Shown here in pieces: positions 8,349 to 19,014 of a stretch of 64,000 bases of DNA. A program made the translations under genes and the position numbers. The notes under the pieces were generated by a model, which was given only the letters and a program-made list of their open reading frames with translations, ran no database searches and was not told where the DNA came from. Within the stretch, counting starts at the first letter, position 1. Each line of letters opens with the position of its first letter. The DNA lies in NCBI RefSeq assembly GCF_016464385.1, contig NZ_JADMLH010000018.1, positions 62,001-126,000 of the forward strand, given 5' to 3'. The stretch is from Nucisporomicrobium flavum. Its GTDB lineage: Bacteria; Actinomycetota; Actinomycetes; Mycobacteriales; Micromonosporaceae.

Positions 8349-9176
8349 TCTGAGGGCCGCAACCGGCCTCTCGGGGGTGCGGTCGAGTGCCGGGTTGGCC
8401 GGGGTTGGGGTGGGGTGCTGTCCTTTACGGTCTCCGCCTGGCTGCGCTGGCGTCCGCTGCGCCGGCGTCCGCGCTGCGCCGGCGTCCGCTCGGCCAGCGT
8501 CGGGTGGCGGGCGCCCGCTGGGCCGGCATCGTCGGGGCCGACGGCCGTTGGGCGGTGCCGACTACGCCGGCACTCGCTGGGTTGAGCTCGCGCCTGCTGG
8601 GCTCGCGCCTGCTGGGCTCGCGCCTGCTGGGCTCGCGCCTGCTGGGCTCGCGCCTGCTGGGCTCGCGCCTGCTGGGCTCGCGCCTGCTGGGCTCGCGCCT
8701 GCTGGGCTCGCGCTTGCTGGGCTCGCGCTTGCTGGGCTCGCGCTTGCTGGGCTCGCGCTTGCTGGGCCAGCGCTTGCTGGGCTGGCTGCGCTTGCCGGGC
8801 CCGCGCTTGCTGGGCTGGCTGCGCCTGCTGGGCTGGCTGCGCCTGCTGGGCTGGCTGGGCCCGCTGGGCTCGCCGCGCCTGCTGGGCTGGGCTTTGCTGG
8901 CTCGTTTGGGGCGGCTCGGTTGGGCCCGCTGGGCTGGACCGTGCCTGCTGAGCCCGGGGTGCGCGGGCTGGCCCGCGCTGTGCTCCGCGGCGCGCCCTGC
9001 TGGGCTTGCGGCGGGCGTGCCCGGGTTTGCGGCAGGCGCGCCCGGCCCGGCTTGCGGCAGGCGCGCCCGGCTGGGCTTGCGCGTGGCTGAGCCTCCGCCG
9101 CCCCCGCGCGCCCATTGGCACCACTGCGCCAAGCCGAACTTTGGGCCACTGAGGTGGCGTACCGGAGGTGAACCCC
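8349..9176. other. Long GC-rich gap between lpqB and the comF-like gene, mostly repeats
   Basis: This 828-bp stretch holds no gene I can support. Its centre is a 15-bp tandem array that decays into related GCTGG/GCGC-rich sequence to about 9080. The low-complexity bias keeps several frames open on both strands. The + frames read as (G-L-A-P-A)n or (L-L-G-S-R)n and the - frames as (A-Q-Q-A-R)n, without any recognisable domain. In mycobacteria another gene (Rv3243c-type) occupies this position. Nothing similar is visible here. Confidence 0.6.
8586..8765. repeat. 15-bp tandem repeat, 12 units
   Basis: Twelve head-to-tail 15-bp units lie between lpqB and comF. The first eight (8586-8705) are GCTCGCGCCTGCTGG. 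The last four (8706-8765) are GCTCGCGCTTGCTGG, differing by a single C-to-T. A degenerate unit follows at 8766-8780 and looser variants continue to about 8900. The block-wise sharing of one substitution indicates recent slippage expansion in two steps. Confidence 0.95.
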
Positions 9177-10088
9177 ATGACCGAGCGTTCCCAAGCCGCT
9201 TCAGCACCGCCAAGCCGCCCTCTCACGGCCCGATTGGCCGCGTTGGGCGCCGACCTGGCCGACCTCGTGCTCCCTGCCGCCTGCGCCGGCTGTGGCGCCG
9301 AACGGGTTCCGTTGCGGTTCGGCGTTTGTGCGGCCTGTGTTGCCGATCTGGAGGCGCTGCGTCCGTACGCGACCGTTCCCGATCCGCCTCCGCCCGGGAT
9401 GCCGGCGTGCACCGCTGTCGGGCCCTACGCGGGGGCGCTTCGGGGGGCGTTGCTGGCGTACAAGGAGCGGGGGCGGCATCGGCTGGCTGGGCCGCTCGGC
9501 GGGCTGCTTGCCCGGGCCGTCGCCGAGGCGGCCGTTCGGGGGAGCGGCGGTGGCGTCACCCGATCCGGTGATACCTCGGCTTTGCGCGTACCGCTGATTG
9601 TGGTGCCCGTGCCGTCGACCGTGAGCGCGGCGCGGGAGCGGGGTGGTGATCATATGGCGCGGTTGGCCGGACATGCCGTGCGGCGGTTGCGGGCCGCCGG
9701 GTGGGAGGCTGCCGTCCGGCAGCCTTTGCGGGCGTTGCCGCGTCCGGACTCTTCGTCACTGAACGTGGCCGAACGGGCAGCGGCGGCTGAGAGTTCGCTG
9801 CGAATCCGGGAGTGTCGGATCCGCGTTTCGCGGCGGCGGCCGACGATGAGGGGCACTCTGATAGTCGTGGACGACATCGTCACGACGGGGGCTACGCTCG
9901 CCGCTGTGACGGTACGGCTCCGGGAGGTGGACATGCAGGTCACGGGTGCTGCGGTGCTGGCGGCCACGCGGCTGCGCGGGCACCATGGGCGCGCCGGGCG
10001 GGAAAGTGATCTCCGGGTGCCGCCAGGGCCGGAAGTCCTCGCACACGTTCCCCGAACGAGGGGTGACGGGCGGCCGTCGGCAGGTTAG
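9177..10088 (+). CDS. ComF family protein / phosphoribosyltransferase
   Basis: Cytoplasmic protein of 303 residues in the ComF/GntX-like family. It has an N-terminal zinc-ribbon-like segment with C-A-G-C-G and C-x-A-C pairs (about residues 37-55), then a phosphoribosyltransferase fold. The PRPP-binding loop V-V-D-D-I-V-T-T-G-A-T (about 230-240) is intact. ComF relatives act in DNA uptake in naturally competent bacteria; the role in Actinobacteria is unclear. GGAGGTGA just upstream of ATG 9177 is a near-perfect ribosome-binding site and decides the start over GTG 9168, which overlaps that SD. The position upstream of hpf and secA matches Mycobacterium Rv3242c. Confidence 0.85.
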   Translation: MTERSQAASAPPSRPLTARLAALGADLADLVLPAACAGCGAERVPLRFGVCAACVADLEALRPYATVPDPPPPGMPACTAVGPYAGALRGALLAYKERGRHRLAGPLGGLLARAVAEAAVRGSGGGVTRSGDTSALRVPLIVVPVPSTVSAARERGGDHMARLAGHAVRRLRAAGWEAAVRQPLRALPRPDSSSLNVAERAAAAESSLRIRECRIRVSRRRPTMRGTLIVVDDIVTTGATLAAVTVRLREVDMQVTGAAVLAATRLRGHHGRAGRESDLRVPPGPEVLAHVPRTRGDGRPSAG

Positions 10089-10279
10089 CGTTCTGGTGAC
10101 GAGGGTAAGCGAGCCGCCTACCCGTAGCCGCCGGAGCGAAGTCGATCGTCTGACCCGCCGCACCGGAAAGGAGCGTCCTCGTAAGCCGATTCGGTCACGT
10201 ACGTGGGATGGCTCCGGGATCCCCGTCGTCGCCGACACCAGCACACCGCGTCGAAGTGCAACGTTGGGGGAGGTCACGA

Positions 10280-10900
10280 GTGGACATTGTCGTCAAGGGC
10301 CGCAACGTAGAGGTTCCTGATCACTACCGGGAACATGTCGCCGACAAGCTGGCAAAGGTTGAACGGTACGACCAGAAGCTGATCAGAGTCGACGTGGAGC
10401 TCTTCCACGAGCGGAACCCCCGTCAGTCGGACTTCTGCCAGCGAGTGGAGATCACCGTCGTGACGCGGGGCCCCGTGATCCGCGCCGAAGCCTGCGCGAA
10501 GGATTTCTACGGCGCCCTGGACAGCGCCATCAACAAACTGGACGGGCGTCTGCGCCGCGCCGCCGACCGCCGCCGCGTACACCGCGGGCGGCACGCGCCG
10601 GTATCCGTGGCCGCGGCCACCGCAGGGCTCCCGACGGACCTGCCGGACCTGACCTCGCAGACCGAGGATTCCTCCGTGGCGACCGACCTCGCCGAACACG
10701 ACGACGCCCAGCCGTGGCGCATCGTGCGCGAGAAGGAACACCCCGCGGACCCGATGACCGTCGACGACGCCCTCTTCCAGATGGAGCTCGTCGGTCACGA
10801 CTTCTACCTGTTCCACGACAAGGACAGCGGCCGCCCGAGCGTCGTGTACCGGCGCCGCGGCTACGACTACGGCATCCTCAGCCTGGAGACGACCGCCTGA
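10280..10900 (+). CDS. hpf: Hpf, long-form ribosome hibernation-promoting factor
   Basis: Ribosome-associated protein of 206 residues that dimerises 70S ribosomes into inactive 100S particles in stationary phase or stress. The N-terminal S30AE domain (M-D-I-V-V-K-G-R-N-V... to about residue 100) is followed by a variable linker and the conserved C-terminal dimerisation domain. That domain includes I-V-R-E-K, D-D-A-L-F-Q-M-E-L-V-G-H-D-F and Y-R-R-R-G-Y-D-Y-G. GTG 10280 is chosen because GGGGGAGG lies 6 nt upstream and gives the family N-terminus. TAGCGT at about 10086-10091, right at the comF stop, may be its promoter -10, leaving a 5' leader of about 180 nt. Confidence 0.93.
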   Translation: MDIVVKGRNVEVPDHYREHVADKLAKVERYDQKLIRVDVELFHERNPRQSDFCQRVEITVVTRGPVIRAEACAKDFYGALDSAINKLDGRLRRAADRRRVHRGRHAPVSVAAATAGLPTDLPDLTSQTEDSSVATDLAEHDDAQPWRIVREKEHPADPMTVDDALFQMELVGHDFYLFHDKDSGRPSVVYRRRGYDYGILSLETTA

Positions 10901-11418
10901 CCGCAGGGCGGCGGGTCCGCGGCAACCGGCCGGCGGACCACCGCACCGGACGGCGTCCGGCCGGCCGTCGCGAAGGACGGCGCCCGGCCAGGCCGCACAC
11001 GGGCGGCACCGGACCCTGCCACGCCGCGGCCCGCGCAGAGAAGCGCAGGGCCGGCCGCACAGGGCGGGTCCGGAGGCTGTCGTTGGGAAGCCGACGCGTC
11101 ACTGCCCGGCCGGGCTCACCACGTCCTCGGGCAGTCCGCCCGACCGGGCGGGCACCACAGCGCCCGCCGGTCGGTCACCGACTCGCAGCAGGGCGATCGC
11201 GACGCCGATCGCCCTGCACCGTCCCCGGCGCCGCACAACCGGGGAGCTGAGGCTGCCCGGCCAGAAGCGGGCCGAGTGGCCACAGCGCGGCCGAACGCCA
11301 AACCCAGGCCGCGCGGCCAAAGCCAGCCAGACACGCGGCAAAACCAGCCAGACACGCGGCAAAACCAGCCAGACGCGCGGCGAAGCCGGCCAGGACGGCC
11401 AGGACGGCCAGGACAGGC
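10901..11418. other. GC-rich gap between hpf and the GNAT gene; no gene seen
   Basis: This 518-bp stretch between convergent genes has no frame with recognisable protein features. It contains several GC-rich inverted repeats near 10910-10990 that could terminate hpf. It ends in a 21-bp and 9-bp tandem-repeat block adjoining the stop of the minus-strand acetyltransferase gene. Confidence 0.55.
11325..11414. repeat. 21-bp tandem repeat (3 units) followed by 9-bp repeat (3 units)
   Basis: AGCCAGACACGCGGCAAAAC(C) occurs at 11325-11345 and again identically at 11346-11366. A third diverged unit lies at 11367-11387. Immediately after it GGCCAGGAC is repeated three times (11388-11414). The array ends 4 bp before the stop codon of the minus-strand acetyltransferase gene. 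Confidence 0.9.
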
Positions 11419-12552
11419 TCACCCGTCCAGGCGCGCGCCCTCCACCAGCAGATCCTCCGCCAGCAGAGCGAACTGCACGTCGTCATTCCGCCGCCCGCCC
11501 TCACCGGGCAGCCGCGACCGCAGGTATGCCTCCCGCTTGAACCCGGCCTTCTCCAGCACCCGCTGCGACCCCAGGTTCGTCGGCAGGGCTCCGGCGATCA
11601 ACCGGGCGATCCCCGTCTCCGCGAACGCCCACAGCGACAGCAGCTGCGCCGCCCGCGTCGGGTACCCGCGCCCTCGCCAATCCGGCAGCATGCTGTACCC
11701 GATCATCGCCTGCCCGGTCGGCGGTTCCTGGTAGTAGAGGTCGATGCTTCCGGTGCTCGTACCGGTGGCCGCGTCGACGATGACCAGGTCCGCGCGGTCG
11801 CCGGCCAGCCAGTGCCCCTGGGCGCGGGCGCAGCGGTGCCGCATCTTCTCCGCGCTGGGCGGCACCGGCGGCACCGAGGTCGCGACGACGTCCTCGAGCG
11901 TGTGCAGTTCCGTGTAGAAGTCGAGGTCCGCCGCGACCAGCGGGCGCAGGGTGACCACGCCGTCGGTGAGTTCGCCGCCGGGGAGGTCGGGCAGCAGCCG
12001 GTCGGTGGGACCGGGCGGGTCGTCGGCGAGCCGGGCGTACGCGAGGACGTCGTCGCGCCGGCCGTTGCGGTCGGGCAGCGCTCCGCGGCGTACGCCTTCC
12101 CGCTGGAAGCCCGCAGCGAGCGCGACTCGCTGGCTCGGCACGTTCTCCCAGTGGGTGAGAAGCTCGAGCCGGGACAGCCCGGTGTGGAACGAGTGCTCGG
12201 TGAGCGCCCGGACCGCCGCGGTGGCCACGCCGCGTCCGCGGGCCCACGGGCCGGTCCAGTAGCCGATCTCTGCCTGGCCGCGGCCCGGGGAGACGCGGTC
12301 GATGCCCACCCCGCCGAGCAGCCGGTCCGTCACCGGGTCCGCGACCGCGTAGAAGCCGCCTCCCGCCGCGAAGAGGCCCGGCACGAGCTCGGTCACGTAC
12401 TCCTCGGCCTGGGCGCGGGTGAACGGGTGCGGCATCTGCTTCAGCCAGCGCCGCATCTCCGGGTCGTTGTAACCGGTCACGAGGTCGTCGAGGTCGTCCG
12501 CGCACAGGCCGCGCAGGCGTACCCCCTCGCCCGGAATCGTCGGCGCGATCAC
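11419..12552 (-). CDS. Tandem GNAT-domain N-acetyltransferase
   Basis: Cytoplasmic protein of 377 residues built from two consecutive GNAT acetyltransferase domains of the RimJ/RimL type. Domain 1 (about 10-165) has D-P-E-M-R-R-W, a W-x-x-G-F segment and the acetyl-CoA loop G-R-G-V-A-T. Domain 2 (about 190-360) has E-I/M-x-G-Y, R-G-R-G-Y-P and N-x-x-S-Q-R-V-L-E-K-A-G-F. These enzymes transfer acetyl groups to amines of proteins or small molecules; the substrate here is unknown. GTG 12552 is the likely start, overlapping the end of a degraded GNAT-like frame upstream, so it may be the surviving part of a larger acetyltransferase cluster. Confidence 0.85.
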   Translation of the reverse strand: MIAPTIPGEGVRLRGLCADDLDDLVTGYNDPEMRRWLKQMPHPFTRAQAEEYVTELVPGLFAAGGGFYAVADPVTDRLLGGVGIDRVSPGRGQAEIGYWTGPWARGRGVATAAVRALTEHSFHTGLSRLELLTHWENVPSQRVALAAGFQREGVRRGALPDRNGRRDDVLAYARLADDPPGPTDRLLPDLPGGELTDGVVTLRPLVAADLDFYTELHTLEDVVATSVPPVPPSAEKMRHRCARAQGHWLAGDRADLVIVDAATGTSTGSIDLYYQEPPTGQAMIGYSMLPDWRGRGYPTRAAQLLSLWAFAETGIARLIAGALPTNLGSQRVLEKAGFKREAYLRSRLPGEGGRRNDDVQFALLAEDLLVEGARLDG

Positions 12553-12565
12553 GCCATGTCCTCCC

Positions 12566-12818
12566 TCACCAGCAACCCGGTCCGGCCGGCGCGACGATCA
12601 AACCCATCTCGCCCGCCGCCGGGTCCGGGCCGGGCATTCCGAAGATCAAACGATGATGGGTACGGGTCATCGGCGCCGACAACCGCAAGAACGACTCCTT
12701 CGCCTCCGGCCCACCGCGCGCGCTCCCTGACGGTGACATACCTGAGCGCCTCGGCGTGGGTCCACGGCTGCGCCACGCCGGACCAGCGGGGAAGGGCCAC
12801 CGGGGCCGCCTCGAGGCG
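12566..12818 (-). pseudogene. Degraded GNAT-like fragment (frameshifted)
   Basis: Two overlapping minus-strand frames look like pieces of one GNAT domain. One reads R-W-S-G-V-A-Q-P-W-T-H-A-E-A-L-R-Y-V then R-W-A-G-G-E-G-V-V-L-A-V-V, like the N-terminal half of a RimJ-type domain. The other frame continues with G-E-M-G-L-I-V-A-P-A-G-P-G, like the strand-4/acetyl-CoA-loop region. The switch would fall near 12620. No complete domain or clear start is present. It lies immediately upstream of an intact tandem GNAT gene on the same strand. Chance similarity in GC-rich sequence cannot be excluded. Confidence 0.35.
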
Positions 12819-13118
12819 CGGGTGCGCGGCGCAGAAGGTTCGCGCGTCGTGGCGTACCGGGGAAACGGGGTCCTCGCCGGGAAGCCGGCGCCGCGGCACG
12901 GGAGCTTGACACGCCCGGGTCGCGCCGGCGCCGGAGGACGACGGCGGGCGAAACGGGGGGAGGACGCGATCCGGACGGGGCACGCCGCCATCCTGCCCCG
13001 CTCCCGTTCCGCCCTGCCACACCGGTGCGGCTCCGCTGTCAGCGAACTCTCAGCCCTGTTTCGTCCTCTTTGCGACATTCCTGAGGGGCTCGGCTCACGT
13101 ACTTCCCCACAAGACGCC

Positions 13119-13124
13119 TACGAT
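13119..13124 (+). promoter_or_regulatory. Predicted -10 element of secA
   Basis: TACGAT at 13119-13124 fits the actinobacterial -10 and lies about 34 nt before the secA GTG. That leaves a short leader that includes the GGGGAG ribosome-binding site at 13143-13148. No clear -35 was identified. Confidence 0.4.
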
Positions 13125-13157
13125 GGTTCGGCAGACCGTCTAGGGGAGCGTTGACCC

Positions 13158-16055
<2,898 letters not shown>

Positions 16056-16072
16056 CCCGACCGCTGAACAAC

Positions 16073-16113
16073 CGGCCCGGCCCCCGCGAGAACGGTTCGC
16101 GAGGGCCGGGCCG
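16073..16113 (+). terminator. Terminator hairpin after secA
   Basis: An 11-bp perfect GC stem (CGGCCCGGCCC at 16073-16083 with GGGCCGGGCCG at 16103-16113) encloses an inner CGCGA/TCGCG stem. It starts 18 nt after the secA stop. There is no T-run, which is usual for high-GC actinobacterial terminators. Confidence 0.75.
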
Positions 16114-16797
16114 TTCCGCGCCCACGGGCAGCGAGCCGCTTCAGCTGAAGCCCACCGCTGCGTCCCCGGTCGATCCTGTCGCTGCGCTCGGGGGTCGAGC
16201 CGGAGCCTGCCGTCGGTCGCGCCCGCAGCTGAGCCGCGGGCTGAGCCTGTTGTGGGTCCAGCTGGTCGCTGTGCCGCCGGCTGAGTCCGCCGCTGTGCCG
16301 CGGCCCGTGCCCGCCGCTGTGCCGCGGGCTGAGTCCGCCGCTGTGCCGCGGCCCGTGCCCGCCGCTGCGCTGCCGGCCGAGCCGGCCGTTTGACCTCGCT
16401 GCCAGCTGATTCCTCGGGCGCGGCCCGCCGCTGCGCCGCCAGCTGCGCCGCGCGCGGCCCGACCACCGCTCGCGGCTCTGCGCTGCTGCTCGCGGCTCTG
16501 CGCTGCTGCTCGCGGCTCTGCGCTGCTGCTCGCGGCTCTGCGCTGCTGCTCGCGGCTCTGCGCTGCTGCTCGCGGCCCTGCCCTGCTGCTCGCGGCCGTG
16601 CGGCCCGCGCGCGGCGCCCCGACGGCCGCTCCGGCTCTTCCCAAGCATCGAACTGGCCCTCGCGGTCGCGCCGAAGCCTCCGACCCTGCAAGTGGTGAGG
16701 CCCAGGACGGCCGCCGCCTGTACTGCTCAGCGGACGCCCCGGGTGCCCGGCGTGGTGGCCGCCCCGATCGGCTCGGGTCGAATTCGGCGTGGGCCGG
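16114..16797. other. Repeat-rich gap between secA and the Rv3235-like gene
   Basis: This 684-bp stretch carries no gene I can support. All three minus frames and parts of the plus frames stay open because of CTG/GCC-rich low-complexity repeats. The resulting translations (for example A-E-P-R-A-A-A-Q-S-R-E-Q-Q-R-R repeats) show no domain. Confidence 0.6.
16279..16590. repeat. 48-bp and 20-bp tandem repeats downstream of secA
   Basis: A 48-bp unit beginning GGCTGAGTCCGCCGCTGTGC occurs at 16279-16326 and again, for about 40 bp, from 16327. Further on, CGCGGCTCTGCGCTGCTGCT (20 bp) is repeated five times without a mismatch at 16471-16570. A sixth diverged unit lies at 16571-16590. Confidence 0.9.
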
Positions 16798-17586
16798 TCA
16801 GATCAGGCGCAGCACCGTGGCCAGCCATGCGTCGTCGTGAAGCTCGAGGCGTAGCGCCAGCGCCCAGGACCGGTCGCCGATGACCAGCACCGCCGCTGCC
16901 TCCACCGCCCCCGCCCGCGGCTCGCACAGGCTCACCTTGACCACGGCCGCGGGAGCGGGGCGGTGGGAACGGGAGGGCCGTCCGGTGCCGCGTCGCGCCT
17001 CGGCCACGCGGTGGGCGGCCGTGACGCCTTGGGCCACCACGGCCGCCGCCTCGCGGGGCTGGGCGAGTCTGCGGAGGTGCGCCGCCGGGCGGTAGCCGTT
17101 CAACACCTCGACGCACGAGCTGACGAACCTGCGGACGGCGAGGCGCGCATCCGGTGAGACGCCGGACGCGACGCCTCTGGCCGGAACCGCCGGCCGGGCG
17201 GTGCCCCCAGCCGGTCGTGCGGCGCCACCGGCCGAGCCGACCGCCCCGGCAGCGCTGCCAACTGAACCAGCCCCGCCGGCGGCGACACCGGCCGAGCCGG
17301 CGGCCCCGGCGGCGGCACCGGCCGCCCCGCCACCCGAGCCGGCTGATCGAGCGCCGCCCTCAGCCGGACCGGCCGGCCGGGCGGGAGCGGGAGGCCCCGC
17401 CGACCCGCTCCGGCCAGGCGGCCGGCGCGTCACGGGCACGAGCCGGGCCAGGTCGAAGGCGAGCTGATGCGGCGACGTCCAGGCGTCCGGATCGCGCTCG
17501 TCGTCGTACGGCGGTTCGCTGTGGGGCGCTCGCCGGAGCCTGATAGCGGGGTTCACGTCCTGCCGAGTCATCTGCGCCGTCGACAC
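16798..17586 (-). CDS. Rv3235-family protein (DUF6459-like)
   Basis: Protein of 262 residues related to Mycobacterium Rv3235, a family of unknown function regularly encoded close to secA in Actinobacteria. The conserved C-terminal region (about residues 165-262) includes V-R-R-F-V-S-S-C-V-E-V-L-N-G-Y-R-P, then V-K-V-S-L-C-E-P-R and a closing R-S-W-A-L-A-L-R-L-E. The middle is a Gly/Ala/Ser-rich linker, probably disordered. GTG 17586 is preferred because GAGGTG lies about 6 nt upstream. An internal ATG at 17571 and longer starts up to 17661 are possible. It is convergent to secA across the repeat-rich gap. Confidence 0.7.
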   Translation of the reverse strand: MSTAQMTRQDVNPAIRLRRAPHSEPPYDDERDPDAWTSPHQLAFDLARLVPVTRRPPGRSGSAGPPAPARPAGPAEGGARSAGSGGGAAGAAAGAAGSAGVAAGGAGSVGSAAGAVGSAGGAARPAGGTARPAVPARGVASGVSPDARLAVRRFVSSCVEVLNGYRPAAHLRRLAQPREAAAVVAQGVTAAHRVAEARRGTGRPSRSHRPAPAAVVKVSLCEPRAGAVEAAAVLVIGDRSWALALRLELHDDAWLATVLRLI

Positions 17587-17694
17587 ACCGCACCTCGATC
17601 CTTGCGTTTGCCTTCGTTTGCCTACGACAAGGAGTGTTCCGAGGGGGCGTGGGACCGTCAATGCCAGGTTCGGATCCTGTGGATAACCCGGGGC

Positions 17695-17916
17695 TCAGGA
17701 GGGATCGGTCAGCGGGTTCTCCCGCACCCAGGACGCGGTCTCGGCGTACTTGTGCTGGATGTATTCCTCGAGCTTGGCGCGTTCGACGCGCCATTGCCCC
17801 CGCCCGCCGATCTTGATCGCGGGCAGCTCTCCGCTGCGGACCATGTGGTAGACCTGCGAGTCGGACACGTTCAGCTCGGCCGCCACGTCCGACAGCAGCA
17901 TGAACCTGGCCTCCAC
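17695..17916 (-). CDS. Excisionase/BldC-like helix-turn-helix protein
   Basis: A 73-residue DNA-binding protein of the MerR-like/excisionase HTH_17 class. The helix-turn-helix reads L-L-S-D-V-A-A-E-L-N-V-S-D-S-Q-V-Y-H-M-V, followed by R-S-G-E-L-P-A-I-K-I-G and a W-R-V-E-R-A-K-L-E-E-Y-I helix, the complete family core. In Actinobacteria such small proteins serve as developmental regulators (BldC) or recombination directionality factors. The core-genome location and lack of an integrase favour a regulator. It lies about 110 bp upstream of the Rv3235-like gene on the same strand. Confidence 0.8.
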   Translation of the reverse strand: MEARFMLLSDVAAELNVSDSQVYHMVRSGELPAIKIGGRGQWRVERAKLEEYIQHKYAETASWVRENPLTDPS

Positions 17917-17952
17917 GGCTCCTCCGCTCGCGCGTTCCTGATGCAGACCGCC

Positions 17953-18456
17953 TCAGTTTGCCATCGTTTGCTTCGTGATGGTTTCACCGGCCTGTGCCTG
18001 TGGACCACTGGGCGAGACGGCCCGCCCCGGCAGCGGGCTGGAGTAGACCACGCTGGTCGTCACCGAGCCCAGCCCGGAGATGCGTCCGGTGACCTCTTCG
18101 AGGTGGCGCATCGACCGGCACAGCACCTTGAGCACGAAGCAGTCCTCGCCCGTCACGTGGTGCGCCTCGATGATCTCCGGCGTGCTGTCGAGCAGCGCGT
18201 GGAACGGCTTGTAGTTGCCGGTGGGGTAGCGCAGCCGGACGAAGGCCATCACGGTCAGGCCGACGGCCTCCGGGTCGACCTGCGCCCGGTATCCGGCGAT
18301 CACGCCCGTCTCCTCCAGCCGGCGCACCCGCTCCGCGACCGCGCTCGGCGACATCGCCACGGCGCGGGCGAGGTCGGCGTAACTGGCACGGCCGTTGTGC
18401 TGCAGCTCCGCGAGAAGCCGCCAATCCGTACGGTCCAGGGTGCTGTCAACGGTCAC
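17953..18456 (-). CDS. Lrp/AsnC-family transcriptional regulator
   Basis: A 167-residue regulator with an N-terminal AsnC-type helix-turn-helix (L-D-R-T-D-W-R-L-L-A-E-L-Q-H-N-G-R then Y-A-D-L-A-R-A-V-A-M-S) and a C-terminal RAM ligand-binding domain (Y-R-A-Q-V-D-P-E-A-V-G, H-H-V-T-G-E-D-C-F). Lrp proteins assemble into octamers and sense amino acids. The gene is transcribed divergently from the rhodanese gene across a 93-bp gap, the usual arrangement for a regulator controlling its neighbour. The C-terminal 25 residues are a nonconserved polar tail. Confidence 0.9.
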   Translation of the reverse strand: MTVDSTLDRTDWRLLAELQHNGRASYADLARAVAMSPSAVAERVRRLEETGVIAGYRAQVDPEAVGLTVMAFVRLRYPTGNYKPFHALLDSTPEIIEAHHVTGEDCFVLKVLCRSMRHLEEVTGRISGLGSVTTSVVYSSPLPGRAVSPSGPQAQAGETITKQTMAN

Positions 18457-18549
18457 CCCGGCAAACTACCGGTGATTCCACGGCGGCAACAGCGATCGTC
18501 CGCGGTTGTCCCGTGGCCCCGCCGCTTGATCGTTCATAGCGTCTTGGGC

Positions 18550-18963
18550 ATGCGTACCCCCGAGGAAATCTTCGCCGAACGGCTCGCCACTCAGACCGAC
18601 GTCGCCGACGTCCGCGCTGCCGAGCCCGGCGCCTTCGTCCTGGTCGACTCGCGGTCCCGGCAGGCCTGGGAGCAGGGGCACATTCCCAGCGCCGTGCACC
18701 TGCCGACCGCCGACATCCCGTCGCGCGCCGCCGAGCTGCTCGACCGTCGGCTGCCGGTCGTCACGTACTGCTGGGGGCCGGGCTGCAACGGAGCGACCCG
18801 GGCCGCCCTGGCGTTCGCGCGGCTCGGCTATGAGGTCAGGGAGATGCTGGGCGGTGTCGAGTACTGGATCCGGGAGGGCTTCCCGTTGCGTACGGCGGAC
18901 GGCGACGTGACTTTGCCACCGGACCCGCTGGTCGCTCCCACAGGCGAAGCCTGCGGCTGCTGA
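18550..18963 (+). CDS. Rhodanese-domain protein
   Basis: A single-domain rhodanese of 137 residues. The fold is indicated by V-L-V-D-S-R at about 34-39, W-E-Q-G-H-I-P-S-A-V-H-L-P at about 44-56, and the active-site loop C-W-G-P-G-C-N-G-A with the catalytic Cys after V-V-T-Y. A Cys-rich C-terminus (E-A-C-G-C) is present. Rhodaneses transfer sulfane sulfur to thiophilic acceptors; the acceptor is unknown. ATG 18550 starts the domain cleanly. It is divergent from the Lrp regulator and probably controlled by it. Confidence 0.88.
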   Translation: MRTPEEIFAERLATQTDVADVRAAEPGAFVLVDSRSRQAWEQGHIPSAVHLPTADIPSRAAELLDRRLPVVTYCWGPGCNGATRAALAFARLGYEVREMLGGVEYWIREGFPLRTADGDVTLPPDPLVAPTGEACGC

Positions 18964-19000
18964 ACCGAGGAGGGAAACGACTCGCGGAATTGCCTTCCGG

Positions 19001-19006
19001 TAGCGT
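19001..19006 (+). promoter_or_regulatory. -10 element, probable leaderless promoter of the DUF6912 gene
   Basis: TAGCGT (19001-19006) ends exactly 8 nt before GTG 19015 and no ribosome-binding site precedes that GTG. The same 8-nt spacing is seen at prfB, ftsE and the M23 peptidase gene. Confidence 0.4.
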
Positions 19007-19014
19007 GCGCGGCG

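Noticed and set aside
8586..8765. Repeat array as a CRISPR
   Set aside because: Units are contiguous 15-mers without spacers and there are no cas genes.
8159..9412. 417-codon minus-strand frame and two long plus-strand frames over the 15-bp repeat
   Set aside because: They overlap the end of lpqB and the start of comF and stay open only because the repeat unit is a multiple of three. No start context or domain supports any of them.
17695..17916. Excisionase-like gene near secA as evidence of a prophage
   Set aside because: No integrase or phage gene adjoins it, and it sits in conserved core synteny; a small regulator is more likely.
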